Shown here piece after piece: positions 9,048 to 17,940 of a stretch of DNA of 64,000 nt (the first letter of the stretch is position 1; every line of letters begins with the position of its first letter). Made by a program: the position numbers and the translations under genes. Where the stretch lies: NCBI RefSeq assembly GCF_000425385.1, contig NZ_KE384360.1, positions 6,196 to 70,195 on the forward strand. The letters are read 5' to 3'. This DNA comes from Pseudoduganella violaceinigra DSM 15887 (GTDB lineage: Bacteria > Pseudomonadota > Gammaproteobacteria > Burkholderiales > Burkholderiaceae_D). A model generated the notes under the pieces. That model was not told where the DNA came from, made no database searches, and saw only the letters and a program-made list of their open reading frames with translations.

Positions 9048-9317
9048 TCACGAGACCAGTTGCGGGATATTGGTCAGCACCTGGCGCATATAGTCGAGCA
9101 TGACCGACAGCATCCACGGGCCGGCCACCACCATGGCGACAAACACGCCGATCAGCTTGGGGATGAAGGACAGGGTCGATTCATTGATCTGGGTGGCGGC
9201 CTGGAAGATCGAGACCACCAGGCCGATCACCAGCGCCACCAGCAGCAGCGGGGCGGCCACCATCAGCGTGACTTCCATGGCCTGGCGGCCCATGCTCATG
9301 ACGGTTTCCGGATTCAT
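9048..9317 (-). CDS. fliQ: Flagellar type III export apparatus protein FliQ
   Basis: 89 residues, the normal FliQ size, with two transmembrane helices (LMVAAPLLLVALVIGLVVSI and LIGVFVAMVVAGPWMLSVML). The motif FQAATQINESTLSFIPK is strongly conserved in FliQ. It joins FliP and FliR in the export gate. It lies 3 bases before fliR and 11 bases after fliP. Confidence 0.96.
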   Translation of the reverse strand: MNPETVMSMGRQAMEVTLMVAAPLLLVALVIGLVVSIFQAATQINESTLSFIPKLIGVFVAMVVAGPWMLSVMLDYMRQVLTNIPQLVS

Positions 9318-9328
9318 GGCGGCCCTCC

Positions 9329-10078
9329 CTAGTAGAAGCTCTGGGACAAGGAGCCCAGCAGTAGTTGCCAGCCATCCACCAGCACGAACAGCATCAGCTT
9401 GAACGGCAGCGAAATCACGGCGGGCGACATCATCATCATACCCATCGACATCAACACCGACGCCACCACCATGTCGATGATGAGGAAGGGGATGAAAATG
9501 GCGAAGCCGATCTGGAAGGCGGTCTTCAGTTCGGAGGTGATGAAGGCCGGCACCAGGATCTTCAGCGGCACGTCTTCCGGCCCCTGTAGCGCCTGGCTGC
9601 GCGAAATCTTGACGAACAGGGCCAGGTCGGACTGGCGCGTCTGCTTCAGCATGAAGGTCTTCAGCGGCACGGCGGCGCGGTCCATCGCCTGCTGCATGGT
9701 GATCTTGCTGTCCTGCAGCGGCACCCAGGCGTCGCTGTAGATCTTGTCGAACACCGGGCTCATGACGAAGAAGGTGAGGAACATGGACAGGCCGATGATG
9801 ACCTGGTTGGGGGGCGCCGATTGGGTGCCGAGCGCCTGGCGCAGCAGGGACAGCACGATCACGATGCGGGTGAAGCCGGTCATCATCAGCAGCGCCGCCG
9901 GGATGAAGGTCAGCGCCGTCATCAGGATCAGCGTTTGCAGCGTCAGGCCGTAATTGGTGCCGCCGCCTGCGGCCGGTGTGCTGGTGAAGGCTGGAATGGT
10001 CGGCTCGGCCGCCGCGATCAACGGCAGCAGTAGCAGGGCGGCGCCGGTGGTCAGGCCCCAGGCGCGTTTATTTGCCAT
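9329..10078 (-). CDS. fliP: Flagellar type III export apparatus protein FliP
   Basis: 249 residues: a cleavable N-terminal signal followed by four membrane segments. Diagnostic FliP stretches are LTFIPAALLMMTGFTRIVIV, RQALGTQSAPPNQV and ELKTAFQIGFAIFIPFLIID. FliP forms the core of the export gate with FliQ and FliR. Its start overlaps the end of fliO by 11 bases. Confidence 0.97.
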   Translation of the reverse strand: MANKRAWGLTTGAALLLLPLIAAAEPTIPAFTSTPAAGGGTNYGLTLQTLILMTALTFIPAALLMMTGFTRIVIVLSLLRQALGTQSAPPNQVIIGLSMFLTFFVMSPVFDKIYSDAWVPLQDSKITMQQAMDRAAVPLKTFMLKQTRQSDLALFVKISRSQALQGPEDVPLKILVPAFITSELKTAFQIGFAIFIPFLIIDMVVASVLMSMGMMMMSPAVISLPFKLMLFVLVDGWQLLLGSLSQSFY

Positions 10079-10673
10079 TGCGCTTTTCGACGGTCTGTTT
10101 GAACCAGTCGGCGAAATTGGCGGGCAGCGCCGGCGCGCCGGCCGCCTCGCCCTCGTCCACTGCCTGGCGCGGCATGGTGGCCAGGGCGTTCATGCGGCCG
10201 GGCGAGGCACCGACCACGATCCATTGCTCGCCCACCTCCACCACCAGGATGCGCTCGCGCGCGCCGACGCTAAGGGCGCCGACCAGCTTGATGCGCGAAC
10301 CGCCCGTGATATGTTTCGGGCCGAAGCGCTTGAGCAGCCAGGCCAGGCCGACCAGCAGGGCGATGACGAAGCCCAGTGAGAGGATGGTCTGCAGCAGGGA
10401 GCCGGCAGCCGAGGGCGCCTGCGCCGCCAGCGCATGGTTCGGCGCGGGGGCATTGGCGGCGCGGGCGCCGGCCAGGGCGGCCTGCTGCTCGGGCGTCGCG
10501 GCCGTGGCCGGCGTTGCAGGCGCGGCGTCGGCCGTGGGCGCCGGCGCTGCTGGCGTGCTGGTGGAAATCGTATCGGGAGCGGGGGCCTGTTGCGCCAGCG
10601 CGGGCGCGCCGACAAGACAGAAGGCGGCCGCGCAGGCGGCCAGGACGGACCTTGCGGCGTGGTTTGGCGTCAT
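10068..10673 (-). CDS. fliO: Flagellar biosynthesis protein FliO
   Basis: 201 residues. A signal-like N-terminus (AACAAAFCLVGAPALA) is followed by a low-complexity Ala/Pro linker of about 60 residues and one transmembrane helix (TILSLGFVIALLVGLAWLL). The cytoplasmic FliO domain then follows (VGARERILVVEVGEQWIVVG). FliO helps FliP assemble. The start ATG overlaps the fliN stop (ATGA), indicating translational coupling. Position between fliN and fliP supports the call despite low family conservation. Confidence 0.92.
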   Translation of the reverse strand: MTPNHAARSVLAACAAAFCLVGAPALAQQAPAPDTISTSTPAAPAPTADAAPATPATAATPEQQAALAGARAANAPAPNHALAAQAPSAAGSLLQTILSLGFVIALLVGLAWLLKRFGPKHITGGSRIKLVGALSVGARERILVVEVGEQWIVVGASPGRMNALATMPRQAVDEGEAAGAPALPANFADWFKQTVEKRNGK

Positions 10674-11092
10674 TTATTCAGTTTTCGGATGCGTTCGGAA
10701 GGCGTGATGATATCCGTCAGGCGGATACCGAATTTGTCGTTCACCACCACCACCTCGCCCTGGGCGATCAGGCAGCCGTTGACCAGCACGTCCATCGGTT
10801 CGCCCGCCAAGCCGTCCAGTTCAACCACGGAGCCCTGCGCCAATTGCAGCAGATTCTTGATGGCGATCTTGGTACGCCCCAGTTCCACCGTCAGCTGGAC
10901 CGGAATATCGAGGATGAAGTCGATATCGTTATGGGTTTCCGTCTTGTTGGGCTGCTTGGAGAAGTCCTTGAACACGGCCGCCGTGGCAGCCTGGTTCTGC
11001 ATCGCGGCGGCTTCGGCGGCGGCCTGTTCGGCAATCGCGGCGCCCCAATCGTCATCCATGCTGCCTGTATCGTCGTCTTGATTGTCCGACAT
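10670..11092 (-). CDS. fliN: Flagellar motor switch protein FliN
   Basis: 140 residues. An acidic N-terminus (MSDNQDDDTGSMDDDWGAAI) precedes a C-terminal SpoA domain with DIPVQLTVELGRTKIAIKNL, QGSVVELDGLAGEPMDVLVN and GEVVVVNDKFGIRLTDI. FliN forms the lower part of the C ring with FliM. An AGGAG ribosome site lies just before the ATG. Its stop overlaps the fliO start by 4 bases. Confidence 0.96.
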   Translation of the reverse strand: MSDNQDDDTGSMDDDWGAAIAEQAAAEAAAMQNQAATAAVFKDFSKQPNKTETHNDIDFILDIPVQLTVELGRTKIAIKNLLQLAQGSVVELDGLAGEPMDVLVNGCLIAQGEVVVVNDKFGIRLTDIITPSERIRKLNK

Positions 11093-11113
11093 GTCTTTCT
11101 CCTAAATGCTGCC

Positions 11114-12094
11114 TTATTTCATATTATCGGTGTTTGCCAGCAGTTTCTCCACCTTCAAGGCGTATTGCCCGTTCAGCACCCCGTAGGTGCAGTCGAGCAC
11201 AGGCACGCCATCAACCGTGGCTTCGATGGTTTCCGGAATCGAGAGCGGGATCACATCGCCCACCTTCATGTTCAGGATCTCATCGAAGCTGACCTTGGCC
11301 GTGCCGAGCTTGGCGATCAGTTCCACCTCGGCGATCTGGATCTGCTGGGTCATCAGGCGGATCCAGCGCTTGTCCACTTCCAGCGCCTCGCCCTGCAGCG
11401 AGGAGGTCAGCGCATCGCGGATCGGCTCGATCATCGAGTACGGCATGCAGAAGTGGATCTGGCCCGACACCGAGCCGAGTTCGATGGTGAAGGTGGACGC
11501 CACCACCACCTCGTTCGGCGTGGCGATGTTGGCGAACTGCGTATTCATTTCGGAACGGATGTACTCGAACTCCACCGGGTACACCGGTTCCCACGATTTG
11601 GTATAAGCCTCGAACACGATATCGAGGATGCGCAGGATGATGCGCTGCTCGGTCTGGGTGAAGTCGCGCCCCTCGACCCGGGTATGGAAACGGCCGTCGC
11701 CGCCGAACAGGTTGTCGACCAGCAGGAACACCAGGCCCGGATCGAACACCATCAAGGCGGTGCCGCGCAGCGGCTTCATGTGCACCAGGTTGAGGTTGGT
11801 CGGCACCACCAGGTTGCGGATGAATTCGGAATACTTCGAGACGCGCACCGAGCCCACCGACACTTCCGCGCTGCGGCGCAGGAAGTTGAACAGGCCCACG
11901 CGCAGCAGGCGCGCGAAACGCTCGTTGATAATTTCCAGGGTCGGCATCCGGCCCCGGACGATGCGCTCCTGCGTTGCCAGATTATAGGTCCGGACACCGG
12001 TGGACTCCTCTGGCGCTGCGACGTCGTCCTGGTCGCCGTTGACGCCCTTCAGGAGGGCATCGACTTCTTCCTGGGAGAGAAAATTATCAGCCAT
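11114..12094 (-). CDS. fliM: Flagellar motor switch protein FliM
   Basis: 326 residues. It starts MADNFLSQEEVDALLKGV, the conserved peptide that binds phosphorylated CheY. The middle domain (FNFLRRSAEVSVGSVRVSKY; LVDNLFGGDGRFHTRVEGRD) and the C-terminal SpoA domain (VGDVIPLSIPETIEATVDGV) follow. FliM links chemotaxis signalling to motor direction. It sits between fliL and fliN, with 21 bases to fliN. Confidence 0.97.
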   Translation of the reverse strand: MADNFLSQEEVDALLKGVNGDQDDVAAPEESTGVRTYNLATQERIVRGRMPTLEIINERFARLLRVGLFNFLRRSAEVSVGSVRVSKYSEFIRNLVVPTNLNLVHMKPLRGTALMVFDPGLVFLLVDNLFGGDGRFHTRVEGRDFTQTEQRIILRILDIVFEAYTKSWEPVYPVEFEYIRSEMNTQFANIATPNEVVVASTFTIELGSVSGQIHFCMPYSMIEPIRDALTSSLQGEALEVDKRWIRLMTQQIQIAEVELIAKLGTAKVSFDEILNMKVGDVIPLSIPETIEATVDGVPVLDCTYGVLNGQYALKVEKLLANTDNMK

Positions 12095-12108
12095 GCTTCA
12101 CACCGACC

Positions 12109-12627
12109 TTACTGGATGATAAACGCCGTAAACAGCACTTCCGATACTTCCTGGGGCTCGCCGCCTTTTTCGAAAGGCTGGTTGACCGCTTCCATGATGT
12201 CCTTGCTGAGCTGCTCCTTGCCTTCCGGGGTATTGATCTCGGAGGCGTGCTTGCTCGACAGCAGCAACAGAATGCGGCTGCGCAGCTTGGGCATATTGGT
12301 CTTGATCACTTCCGACTCTTCCAGGCTACCGGCTTGCAGCGTGATGGCCAGCTGCAGGTACTGTTCGCCGTTCTCCGGCTGCAGGTTGACGACGAACTGG
12401 TCGACCGGGACATACACCGGCGGTCCGGCTTTCTTGGCCGGTTTCTTGGATTTCTTCGGCGCCTTTTCTTCCGCATGCTCTTCGCTGCTATCGCCCTTGA
12501 GCATGAAGTAGGCACCGGCGCCGCCGCCCAGCACGAGCACCAGCACAGCGGCCAGGATAATGATCAGCTTCTTCTTGGAGCCACCGCCTGCCGGTGGTGC
12601 TGCTTCTGCCTTGGCATCAGCCTTCAT
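12109..12627 (-). CDS. fliL: Flagellar basal-body-associated protein FliL
   Basis: 172 residues from the ATG at 12627; an in-frame TTG at 12645 would add six residues. A short basic cytoplasmic N-terminus is followed by one transmembrane helix (KLIIILAAVLVLVLGGGAGA), a Lys-rich linker and the periplasmic FliL domain (YVPVDQFVVNLQPENGEQYL; ELLSSKHASEINTPEGKEQL-like end). FliL surrounds the stator and supports torque. It is followed by fliM at 14 bases. The 214-base gap upstream separates it from fliK and contains a MITE-like element. Confidence 0.93.
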   Translation of the reverse strand: MKADAKAEAAPPAGGGSKKKLIIILAAVLVLVLGGGAGAYFMLKGDSSEEHAEEKAPKKSKKPAKKAGPPVYVPVDQFVVNLQPENGEQYLQLAITLQAGSLEESEVIKTNMPKLRSRILLLLSSKHASEINTPEGKEQLSKDIMEAVNQPFEKGGEPQEVSEVLFTAFIIQ

Positions 12628-12759
12628 TTTTGGATTCGCTTTCAATTCTGCTGCCCTGGATGCAAGAGTTGGATCATGACGCCATTATGTCATTATCGCG
12701 AATTCTTTCGGGAAGCCATGCGCCGAAAAGAGGCAGGAAGCAGGGCTATCTCTGCCTTA

Positions 12760-12860
12760 GAGGCCGTTTCAAAATGGCCATGGCGTTGTTGCAGCTCCTT
12801 GCCGTGCAGGCGCACTGCCTTCGTCGCTGCGCCTAGCCACGCCCATTTTGAAACAGCCTC
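12760..12860. repeat. 101-bp MITE-like inverted-repeat element between fliK and fliL
   Basis: The left arm begins GAGGCCGTTTCAAAATGG and the right arm, read on the other strand, begins GAGGCTGTTTCAAAATGG; about 25 of the outer 29 positions match. The element is flanked on both sides by TTA (12757-12759 and 12861-12863), a likely 3-bp target duplication, and the right TTA is the fliK stop codon. It encodes nothing recognisable, so it would be a non-autonomous element or folded-RNA repeat. Whether it stops or changes fliK-to-fliL transcription is unknown. Confidence 0.75.
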
Positions 12861-14303
12861 TTAGGCGAAAGTATCGACGGCGCTCAGCACGCCGCGCCGG
12901 ATGGTCGGGGCGGGCTGGGCCGCGCTGTCGCCGTCCGTGGCGTTGCCATGCTGGCCAGTGGCGACGCCGCGGCCACGGCCGCCGCCCGCCATCCCGGCGA
13001 AGGCTTGCTGCTGATCCTGGCTGCCCGAGGAAACGCTGGCGTCGCCCAGCATGATGCCGGCTTCGCCCATGGTTTCGCGCAGCTTGGGCAGGGCTTGCTC
13101 GAGCGCCTGGCGCACTTCCGGCTGGGCCGCCGTGAAGGCCACGCTGGCCTGGTCGTTGGAAACGCTCAGCACCACTTGCAGCGGGCCCAGGTCGGGCGGG
13201 TTCAGGGTCAGGGTGGCGCTCTGCTCGCCGCCATTGACCATCCAGACCACTTTCTGGCCCAGTTGATGGTCCCATCCCTGGCTGCCAACGCGGGCGTGCA
13301 GCTGGTTGCTGGCCAGGGCCTGGGCGGCTTGCGCATTTGCCGCGCCGGCCGGGGCCAGGGCGGTGGCAGTCGCCTGCAGGGCGCTGGCCTGCGGCTGGAT
13401 CAGTTGTTTGGTATCGCGGGCGGCGGCATCGGCGGCCTTGCTGGCGTCGGCCCTGGCCTGTTGCAGGGTGGCCTGGAAATCGGCGCGCGGCGCCGCAGCG
13501 TCGGGCAGGGCGGCCTTGCCGCTGGCGTTGCTGCCGACGGCCTGCTGGGCCAGGGCATCGGCCAAGCTCGGGTCGGCATCGTTTGCCACGGCCTGACTGT
13601 TGGCGGCGCCGTCGGCTGTCGCTTTGGCGGCGAGCAATGTTGCCTGATCGATAGCCATGCCATCTTCAGGCAGGCGCGCGGCGCTGGCGGCCTGGCTGGT
13701 GTTGCCTTCCAATACGGCGTCGCTGGCCGGCGCCGCAGCGCTGGCGGCCCGGCTTTCTTGGACAGCAGCGGCGGCCGCCGCTGCCGCCGCTGCGGCATCG
13801 GTGGCGTTGGGCTGGGCCAGGCCCTGGAGCATGGCCAGCATATCGGCCACGGCATCGCTGCTGGCTGGCTGTTCCCCTGCTTGATCTGTTTCCGCCGGAC
13901 CCTCGGCAGTGTCCGCAGAAGCAGATGCCTTTCCGCTGTCGGCGGGCGCAGCCTGCCCGTTACTGGATGGCGCGGCGGGATTGGCCTGGTTGCTTTGCTG
14001 GGGCTTGGCGGCAGCCTGGGCCTGTTGGGCGGGCTTGCTGGCGGGCGCCGGGACGTTGCCCGCGGCCGGCTTTGCCTGCTGGGCGGCGGCAGTCTGGGGT
14101 TGCTGCGCCACCGGTTTCGGGCCCTCGGCGCGGCGCGGCGCGGCGTTGGCCTGCGGCGTCAGCGCCGGCGGCAGGGCTTGGCGTTCGATCTGGCGGTTCA
14201 AGGCCTGGGCGAACTGCTGGTCTTCCTGGGCGGCATTGGATGGACGGCCGGAAGCCGTATTGCCGGAGAGAAGGGGTGAGTTCTGCACAGTCTGGGTTTG
14301 CAT
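12861..14303 (-). CDS. fliK: Flagellar hook-length control protein FliK
   Basis: 480 residues. The first about 330 are low-complexity Ala/Gln/Pro-rich sequence expected of the secreted ruler part, including a run of nine or more alanines near residue 170. The C-terminal hook-length domain is recognisable from WDHQLGQKVVWMVNGGEQSA, LTLNPPDLGPLQVVLSVSND and VRQALEQALPKLRETMGEAG. FliK measures hook length and switches FlhB export specificity. Position between fliJ and fliL is canonical. The TAA stop lies in the TTA flank of the MITE-like element. A second fliK-like gene lies at 21311-22579. Confidence 0.93.
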   Translation of the reverse strand: MQTQTVQNSPLLSGNTASGRPSNAAQEDQQFAQALNRQIERQALPPALTPQANAAPRRAEGPKPVAQQPQTAAAQQAKPAAGNVPAPASKPAQQAQAAAKPQQSNQANPAAPSSNGQAAPADSGKASASADTAEGPAETDQAGEQPASSDAVADMLAMLQGLAQPNATDAAAAAAAAAAAVQESRAASAAAPASDAVLEGNTSQAASAARLPEDGMAIDQATLLAAKATADGAANSQAVANDADPSLADALAQQAVGSNASGKAALPDAAAPRADFQATLQQARADASKAADAAARDTKQLIQPQASALQATATALAPAGAANAQAAQALASNQLHARVGSQGWDHQLGQKVVWMVNGGEQSATLTLNPPDLGPLQVVLSVSNDQASVAFTAAQPEVRQALEQALPKLRETMGEAGIMLGDASVSSGSQDQQQAFAGMAGGGRGRGVATGQHGNATDGDSAAQPAPTIRRGVLSAVDTFA

Positions 14304-14315
14304 GATCGAATTGCT

Positions 14316-14756
14316 CTAACGTTTGAAAAATGCCTGGCGCGAGGCGTGTTCATCCATGGCCTTCTGGTCGCGCTTGGCTTCCTTCTTGAGCTCCTGGGCT
14401 TCGGCCCGGTCGCGCAAGGTGGAGTAGGACATGCGCTTGCGTTCGGCGTCCTGCCACAACTGCTTTTCCTTATCGCCACGGACTTTGCTGTGGCGCAGCA
14501 CATCTTCCTGGCCCTTGATGGCCGTATCCAGTTTTTCCATGAAAGCCTGGAAATTGCGGTAGGCCATGGGGGTGATGCCTTGCTGCTGGGACTCGTCGAA
14601 ACGCCGGCCATACTCGTCGCGGTAGCCGACCAGCATGTTCAGCTTCTCTTCCGCGTCCGCCACGGCTTTCAGGGCCGCGCCGAGGCGCTTGGCCGCATCG
14701 TCGGTTTCCCGCCGGGCCAGATCGATCAGAGTCGCAAGTTGCTGGGTGGAGGCCAT
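14316..14756 (-). CDS. fliJ: Flagellar export chaperone FliJ
   Basis: 146 residues, almost entirely charged coiled coil, with the FliJ-like start ASTQQLATLIDLARRETDDA and EEKLNMLVGYRDEYGRRFDE. FliJ works with the FliI ATPase and escorts export substrates and chaperones. It lies 34 bases after fliI and 12 bases before fliK, the normal order. Confidence 0.93.
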   Translation of the reverse strand: MASTQQLATLIDLARRETDDAAKRLGAALKAVADAEEKLNMLVGYRDEYGRRFDESQQQGITPMAYRNFQAFMEKLDTAIKGQEDVLRHSKVRGDKEKQLWQDAERKRMSYSTLRDRAEAQELKKEAKRDQKAMDEHASRQAFFKR

Positions 14757-14790
14757 GATGATCCATTATAGGCAAGGCCAGCCCTACCAA

Positions 14791-16194
14791 TCAGTCAAAC
14801 AGAGAGGTTAACTGCCCCAAACTCTCAGGCATATTGACCTGTTCGGTGATCTGCTGTTGTAAGAATTGCTCAATCTTATCGTGCAGGGCGATGGCCTGGT
14901 CGAGCACCGGATCGGTGCCGGGGGTGTAGGCGCCGACCGCGATCAGGTCGCGGCTGCGTTCGTAGCGCGAAAACAACTGCTTGAGCCGGCGCGCCTGGTT
15001 CTGGTGGGCATGCGAGGTGATCGAATGCATGGCGCGGCTGATTGACTGTTCGATATCAATGGCCGGGTAATGGCCCGCTTCGGCCAGCCTGCGGTTGAGC
15101 ACGATATGCCCGTCCAGGATGGCGCGCGCCGAGTCGGCGATCGGGTCTTGCTGGTCGTCCCCCTCGGTCAAGACGGTATAGAAAGCCGTGATCGAACCGC
15201 CGCCCAGCTCGCCGTTCCCGGCGCGTTCGACCAGCACCGGCAGCTTGGCGAAGACCGACGGCGGGTAGCCCTTGGTGGCCGGGGGCTCGCCGATCGCCAG
15301 CGCGATTTCACGCTGCGCCATGGCGTAGCGCGTCAGCGAATCCATGATCAGCAGGACATTCTGCCCCTTGTCGCGGAAGTGCTCGGCAATCGCCGTGGCA
15401 TAGGCCGCGCCCTGCAGGCGCATCAGCGGCGGCGTATCGGCCGGGGCCGCCACCACCACCGAACGGCGCAAGCCTTCCTCGCCCAGGATTTGTTCGATGA
15501 ATTCCTTGACCTCGCGGCCCCGTTCGCCGATCAGTCCCACCACGATGATGTCGGCTTCCGTATAGCGCGCCATCATGCCCAGCAGCACGGACTTGCCGAC
15601 GCCGGAGCCGGCGAACAGGCCCATGCGCTGGCCCCGTCCCACGGTCAGCATGGCGTTGATGCAGCGCACGCCCACGTCCAGCGTTTCCACGATGGGGGCG
15701 CGGCCCAGCGGATTGGCCGGGCGCACATTGATGGGCGCGGAATCGCTGGTATTGACCGGTCCCAGGCTGTCCAGCGGACGCCCGGCACCGTCGACCACGC
15801 GGCCCAGCAGTTCAGGGCCGACCGGCAGGTGGCGCGCGCGGTCGCTGGGGCGGCGGCGCGGGTGGCTGACGCTGCCTGGCTTGGGCACGCTTTGCTCGAT
15901 CGGGAACACACGGGTGCCGGGCACGATGCCCTCGACATCGCTTTGCGGCATCAGGAACAGCTTGTCGCCCTCGAACCCGACGACTTCGGCCTCGACCTTG
16001 CCGCCGGAGGGCAGGGGCACGGTGCAGGCGGCGCCGACGGCCAGGCGCAGCCCGACCGCTTCCATCACCAGGCCCGCCACCCGCGTGACGCGGCCGGAGA
16101 CCTGCATTGGCTCGACGAAATCGGCCAGGGTCGCGCAATCGTTCAGGTAAGAACGCCAGCGGCCTGCATGCACTTGTGCGTCCGGGGCGCCCAT
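14791..16194 (-). CDS. fliI: Flagellum-specific ATPase FliI
   Basis: 467 residues. The Walker A loop GLFAGSGVGKSVLLGMMAR is near residue 195 and Walker B is NVLLIMDSLTRYAMAQREIA. GLIGERGREVKEFIEQIL and YPPSVFAKLPVLVERAG are typical of F1-like export ATPases. FliI energises and unlocks substrates for the flagellar type III secretion system. It starts one base after the fliH stop, implying tight coupling. Confidence 0.97.
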   Translation of the reverse strand: MGAPDAQVHAGRWRSYLNDCATLADFVEPMQVSGRVTRVAGLVMEAVGLRLAVGAACTVPLPSGGKVEAEVVGFEGDKLFLMPQSDVEGIVPGTRVFPIEQSVPKPGSVSHPRRRPSDRARHLPVGPELLGRVVDGAGRPLDSLGPVNTSDSAPINVRPANPLGRAPIVETLDVGVRCINAMLTVGRGQRMGLFAGSGVGKSVLLGMMARYTEADIIVVGLIGERGREVKEFIEQILGEEGLRRSVVVAAPADTPPLMRLQGAAYATAIAEHFRDKGQNVLLIMDSLTRYAMAQREIALAIGEPPATKGYPPSVFAKLPVLVERAGNGELGGGSITAFYTVLTEGDDQQDPIADSARAILDGHIVLNRRLAEAGHYPAIDIEQSISRAMHSITSHAHQNQARRLKQLFSRYERSRDLIAVGAYTPGTDPVLDQAIALHDKIEQFLQQQITEQVNMPESLGQLTSLFD

Positions 16195-16195
16195 C

Positions 16196-16942
16196 TCAGT
16201 CGATCCAGTCCACGTCTTTGCCGAGCGCGTGGCTCAGGCGCTGCCAGCGCGACGCCACGGTGGCATCGATCTGGTTGGAGGCGGTATCGACCTTGCAGCC
16301 GCCTCGCTCGATGGTCGGGTCGTCGATGACGCGCCAGCCACCCTTGTCCAGTTCTTCCGCAATGCTGTCGCGCACCACCAGCGCATCGTCCGGGTTCAGG
16401 ATCAGCAGGGCCGGCTGCTGCAGCACCGGCAGGTATTCGATCGCCTCGCGCACAATGGGCAGCACCAGTTCCGGCTTGATGCGCAGCGACGTTTTGACCA
16501 GGCCCTTGGCCAGGTGCAGCGCCAGTTCCAGTATTTCGTTGCCGATGGCCTGGTCGGCCTCGCGCAGCGCCGCGCTGAAATTGTCCGCGATCGCGCGCAC
16601 CGGGGCGACCGCCTGCTCGGTGGCGGCGCGCTGTTCGTCCAGCGCCTGCGCCATGCCTTCCTCCTGGCCGGCCTTGTAGCCTTCGTCATAGCCCTGCTGG
16701 CGCGCCTGCTCGCGGATGGCGGCCAATTCTTCTTCGCTCGGGTACTCGAGCTCAGGGGCCTGCTCGGCCGCGTATTCGGCTTGCTCCACTTCGGCCAGCG
16801 CGGCCGCCTCGGCCACCTCGCTGGCGCGGTGTTCCTCCTGCTCGCGTTCGCGCTGGGCCACAATGCTGGGGCGCGTATCCCCGAAGGATTGCATTTCCCA
16901 GCGCTGGTAAGCGGTTTGCTGCTCTTTTGGAATGGTTGCCAT
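16196..16942 (-). CDS. fliH: Flagellar assembly protein FliH
   Basis: 248 residues from the ATG at 16942. A long Glu/Ala-rich helical N-terminus (AEVEQAEYAAEQAPELEYPS, then the EEELAAIREQARQQGYDEGY region) precedes the FliH domain (NEILELALHLAKGLVKTSL; WRVIDDPTIERGGCKVDTAS). FliH binds and restrains FliI. The fliG stop and this ATG share one base (TGATG), which supports this start over the in-frame TTG one codon upstream and suggests re-initiation coupling. Confidence 0.94.
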   Translation of the reverse strand: MATIPKEQQTAYQRWEMQSFGDTRPSIVAQREREQEEHRASEVAEAAALAEVEQAEYAAEQAPELEYPSEEELAAIREQARQQGYDEGYKAGQEEGMAQALDEQRAATEQAVAPVRAIADNFSAALREADQAIGNEILELALHLAKGLVKTSLRIKPELVLPIVREAIEYLPVLQQPALLILNPDDALVVRDSIAEELDKGGWRVIDDPTIERGGCKVDTASNQIDATVASRWQRLSHALGKDVDWID

Positions 16943-17940
16943 CAAACGAAGGAATCCTCGCCTTTACCGCCCAGCACGATCTGGCCTTCATCGGCCAGGC
17001 GACGCACGATCTGCAGGATCTGCTTCTGCTGCGTCTCCACCTCGGACAGGCGTACCGGGCCTTTGTTCTCCAGGTCTTCGCGCATCATCTCCGAAGCGCG
17101 CGCCGACATATTCCTGAAGACCTTGTCGCGCAGATCGGGCGACGCGCCTTTCAGCGCGATGATCAGCATTTCGGACTGCACTTCGCGCAGCAGCAGCTGG
17201 ATGCCGCGGTCGTCGACATCGATCAGGTTGTCGAACACGAACATTTCGTCCATGATCTTCTGCGCCATATCGTTGTCGTAGTTCTTGATGTTGTCCATCA
17301 CGTTCTGTTCCTGCTCGCCGGACATGAAGTTCAGGATCTCGGCCGCGGCGCGCACGCCGCCCAGGGTCGATTTCTTGATGTTTTCGTTACCGGACAGGAG
17401 CTTGGTCAGCACATCGTTCAGCTCGCGCAAGGCTTGCGGCTGTACGCCGTCCAGGGTGGCGATGCGCAGCACCGCATCGTTGCGCAGGCGGTCGGTGAAA
17501 TGGCCGAGGATTTCGCAAGCTTGGTCGCGCTCCAGGTGCACCAGGATGGTTGCGATGATCTGCGGGTGTTCGTTGCGGATCAGCTCGGCCACCGATTGCG
17601 AATCCATCCACTTCAGCGATTCGATGCCCGAGGCATCCTTGCCGCCCAGGATGCGCGACAGCAGCACCGAGGCCTTGTCGTCGCCCAGCGCCTTGGTCAG
17701 CACCTGGCGGATGTATTCGTCCGAATCGAGGCCGACAGTGGAGGCGGCGGCAAAGCGGTCGCGGAAGTCGTCCAGCACATCGACCACCATTTCGTGCGGG
17801 ATGTTCTTCATGGTCGCCATCGAGGCGCCCAGCTTCAGCACTTCGCGCGGGCCGAGGAACTTCATCACCTCGGCCGCTTCGCCTTCGCCCATCGCCAGCA
17901 TCAGGATGGCGGCTTTCTGCAGTCCGGTATTCTCAGTCAT
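16942..17940 (-). CDS. fliG: Flagellar motor switch protein FliG
   Basis: 332 residues, the usual length. It begins TENTGLQKAAILMLAMGEGE and carries ALRELNDVLTKLLSGNENIK and KIMDEMFVFDNLIDVDDRGI. The torque-helix region LIIALKGASPDLRDKVFRNM sits near the C-terminus. FliG is the rotor component that interacts with MotA and anchors the C ring to FliF. It overlaps fliF by 8 bases and fliH by one base. Confidence 0.97.
   Translation of the reverse strand: MTENTGLQKAAILMLAMGEGEAAEVMKFLGPREVLKLGASMATMKNIPHEMVVDVLDDFRDRFAAASTVGLDSDEYIRQVLTKALGDDKASVLLSRILGGKDASGIESLKWMDSQSVAELIRNEHPQIIATILVHLERDQACEILGHFTDRLRNDAVLRIATLDGVQPQALRELNDVLTKLLSGNENIKKSTLGGVRAAAEILNFMSGEQEQNVMDNIKNYDNDMAQKIMDEMFVFDNLIDVDDRGIQLLLREVQSEMLIIALKGASPDLRDKVFRNMSARASEMMREDLENKGPVRLSEVETQQKQILQIVRRLADEGQIVLGGKGEDSFV

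Noticed and set aside
13780..13820. Alanine run in FliK as a phase-variable repeat
   Set aside because: The codons are mixed GCC/GCG/GCT, so it is not a pure nucleotide repeat prone to slippage.
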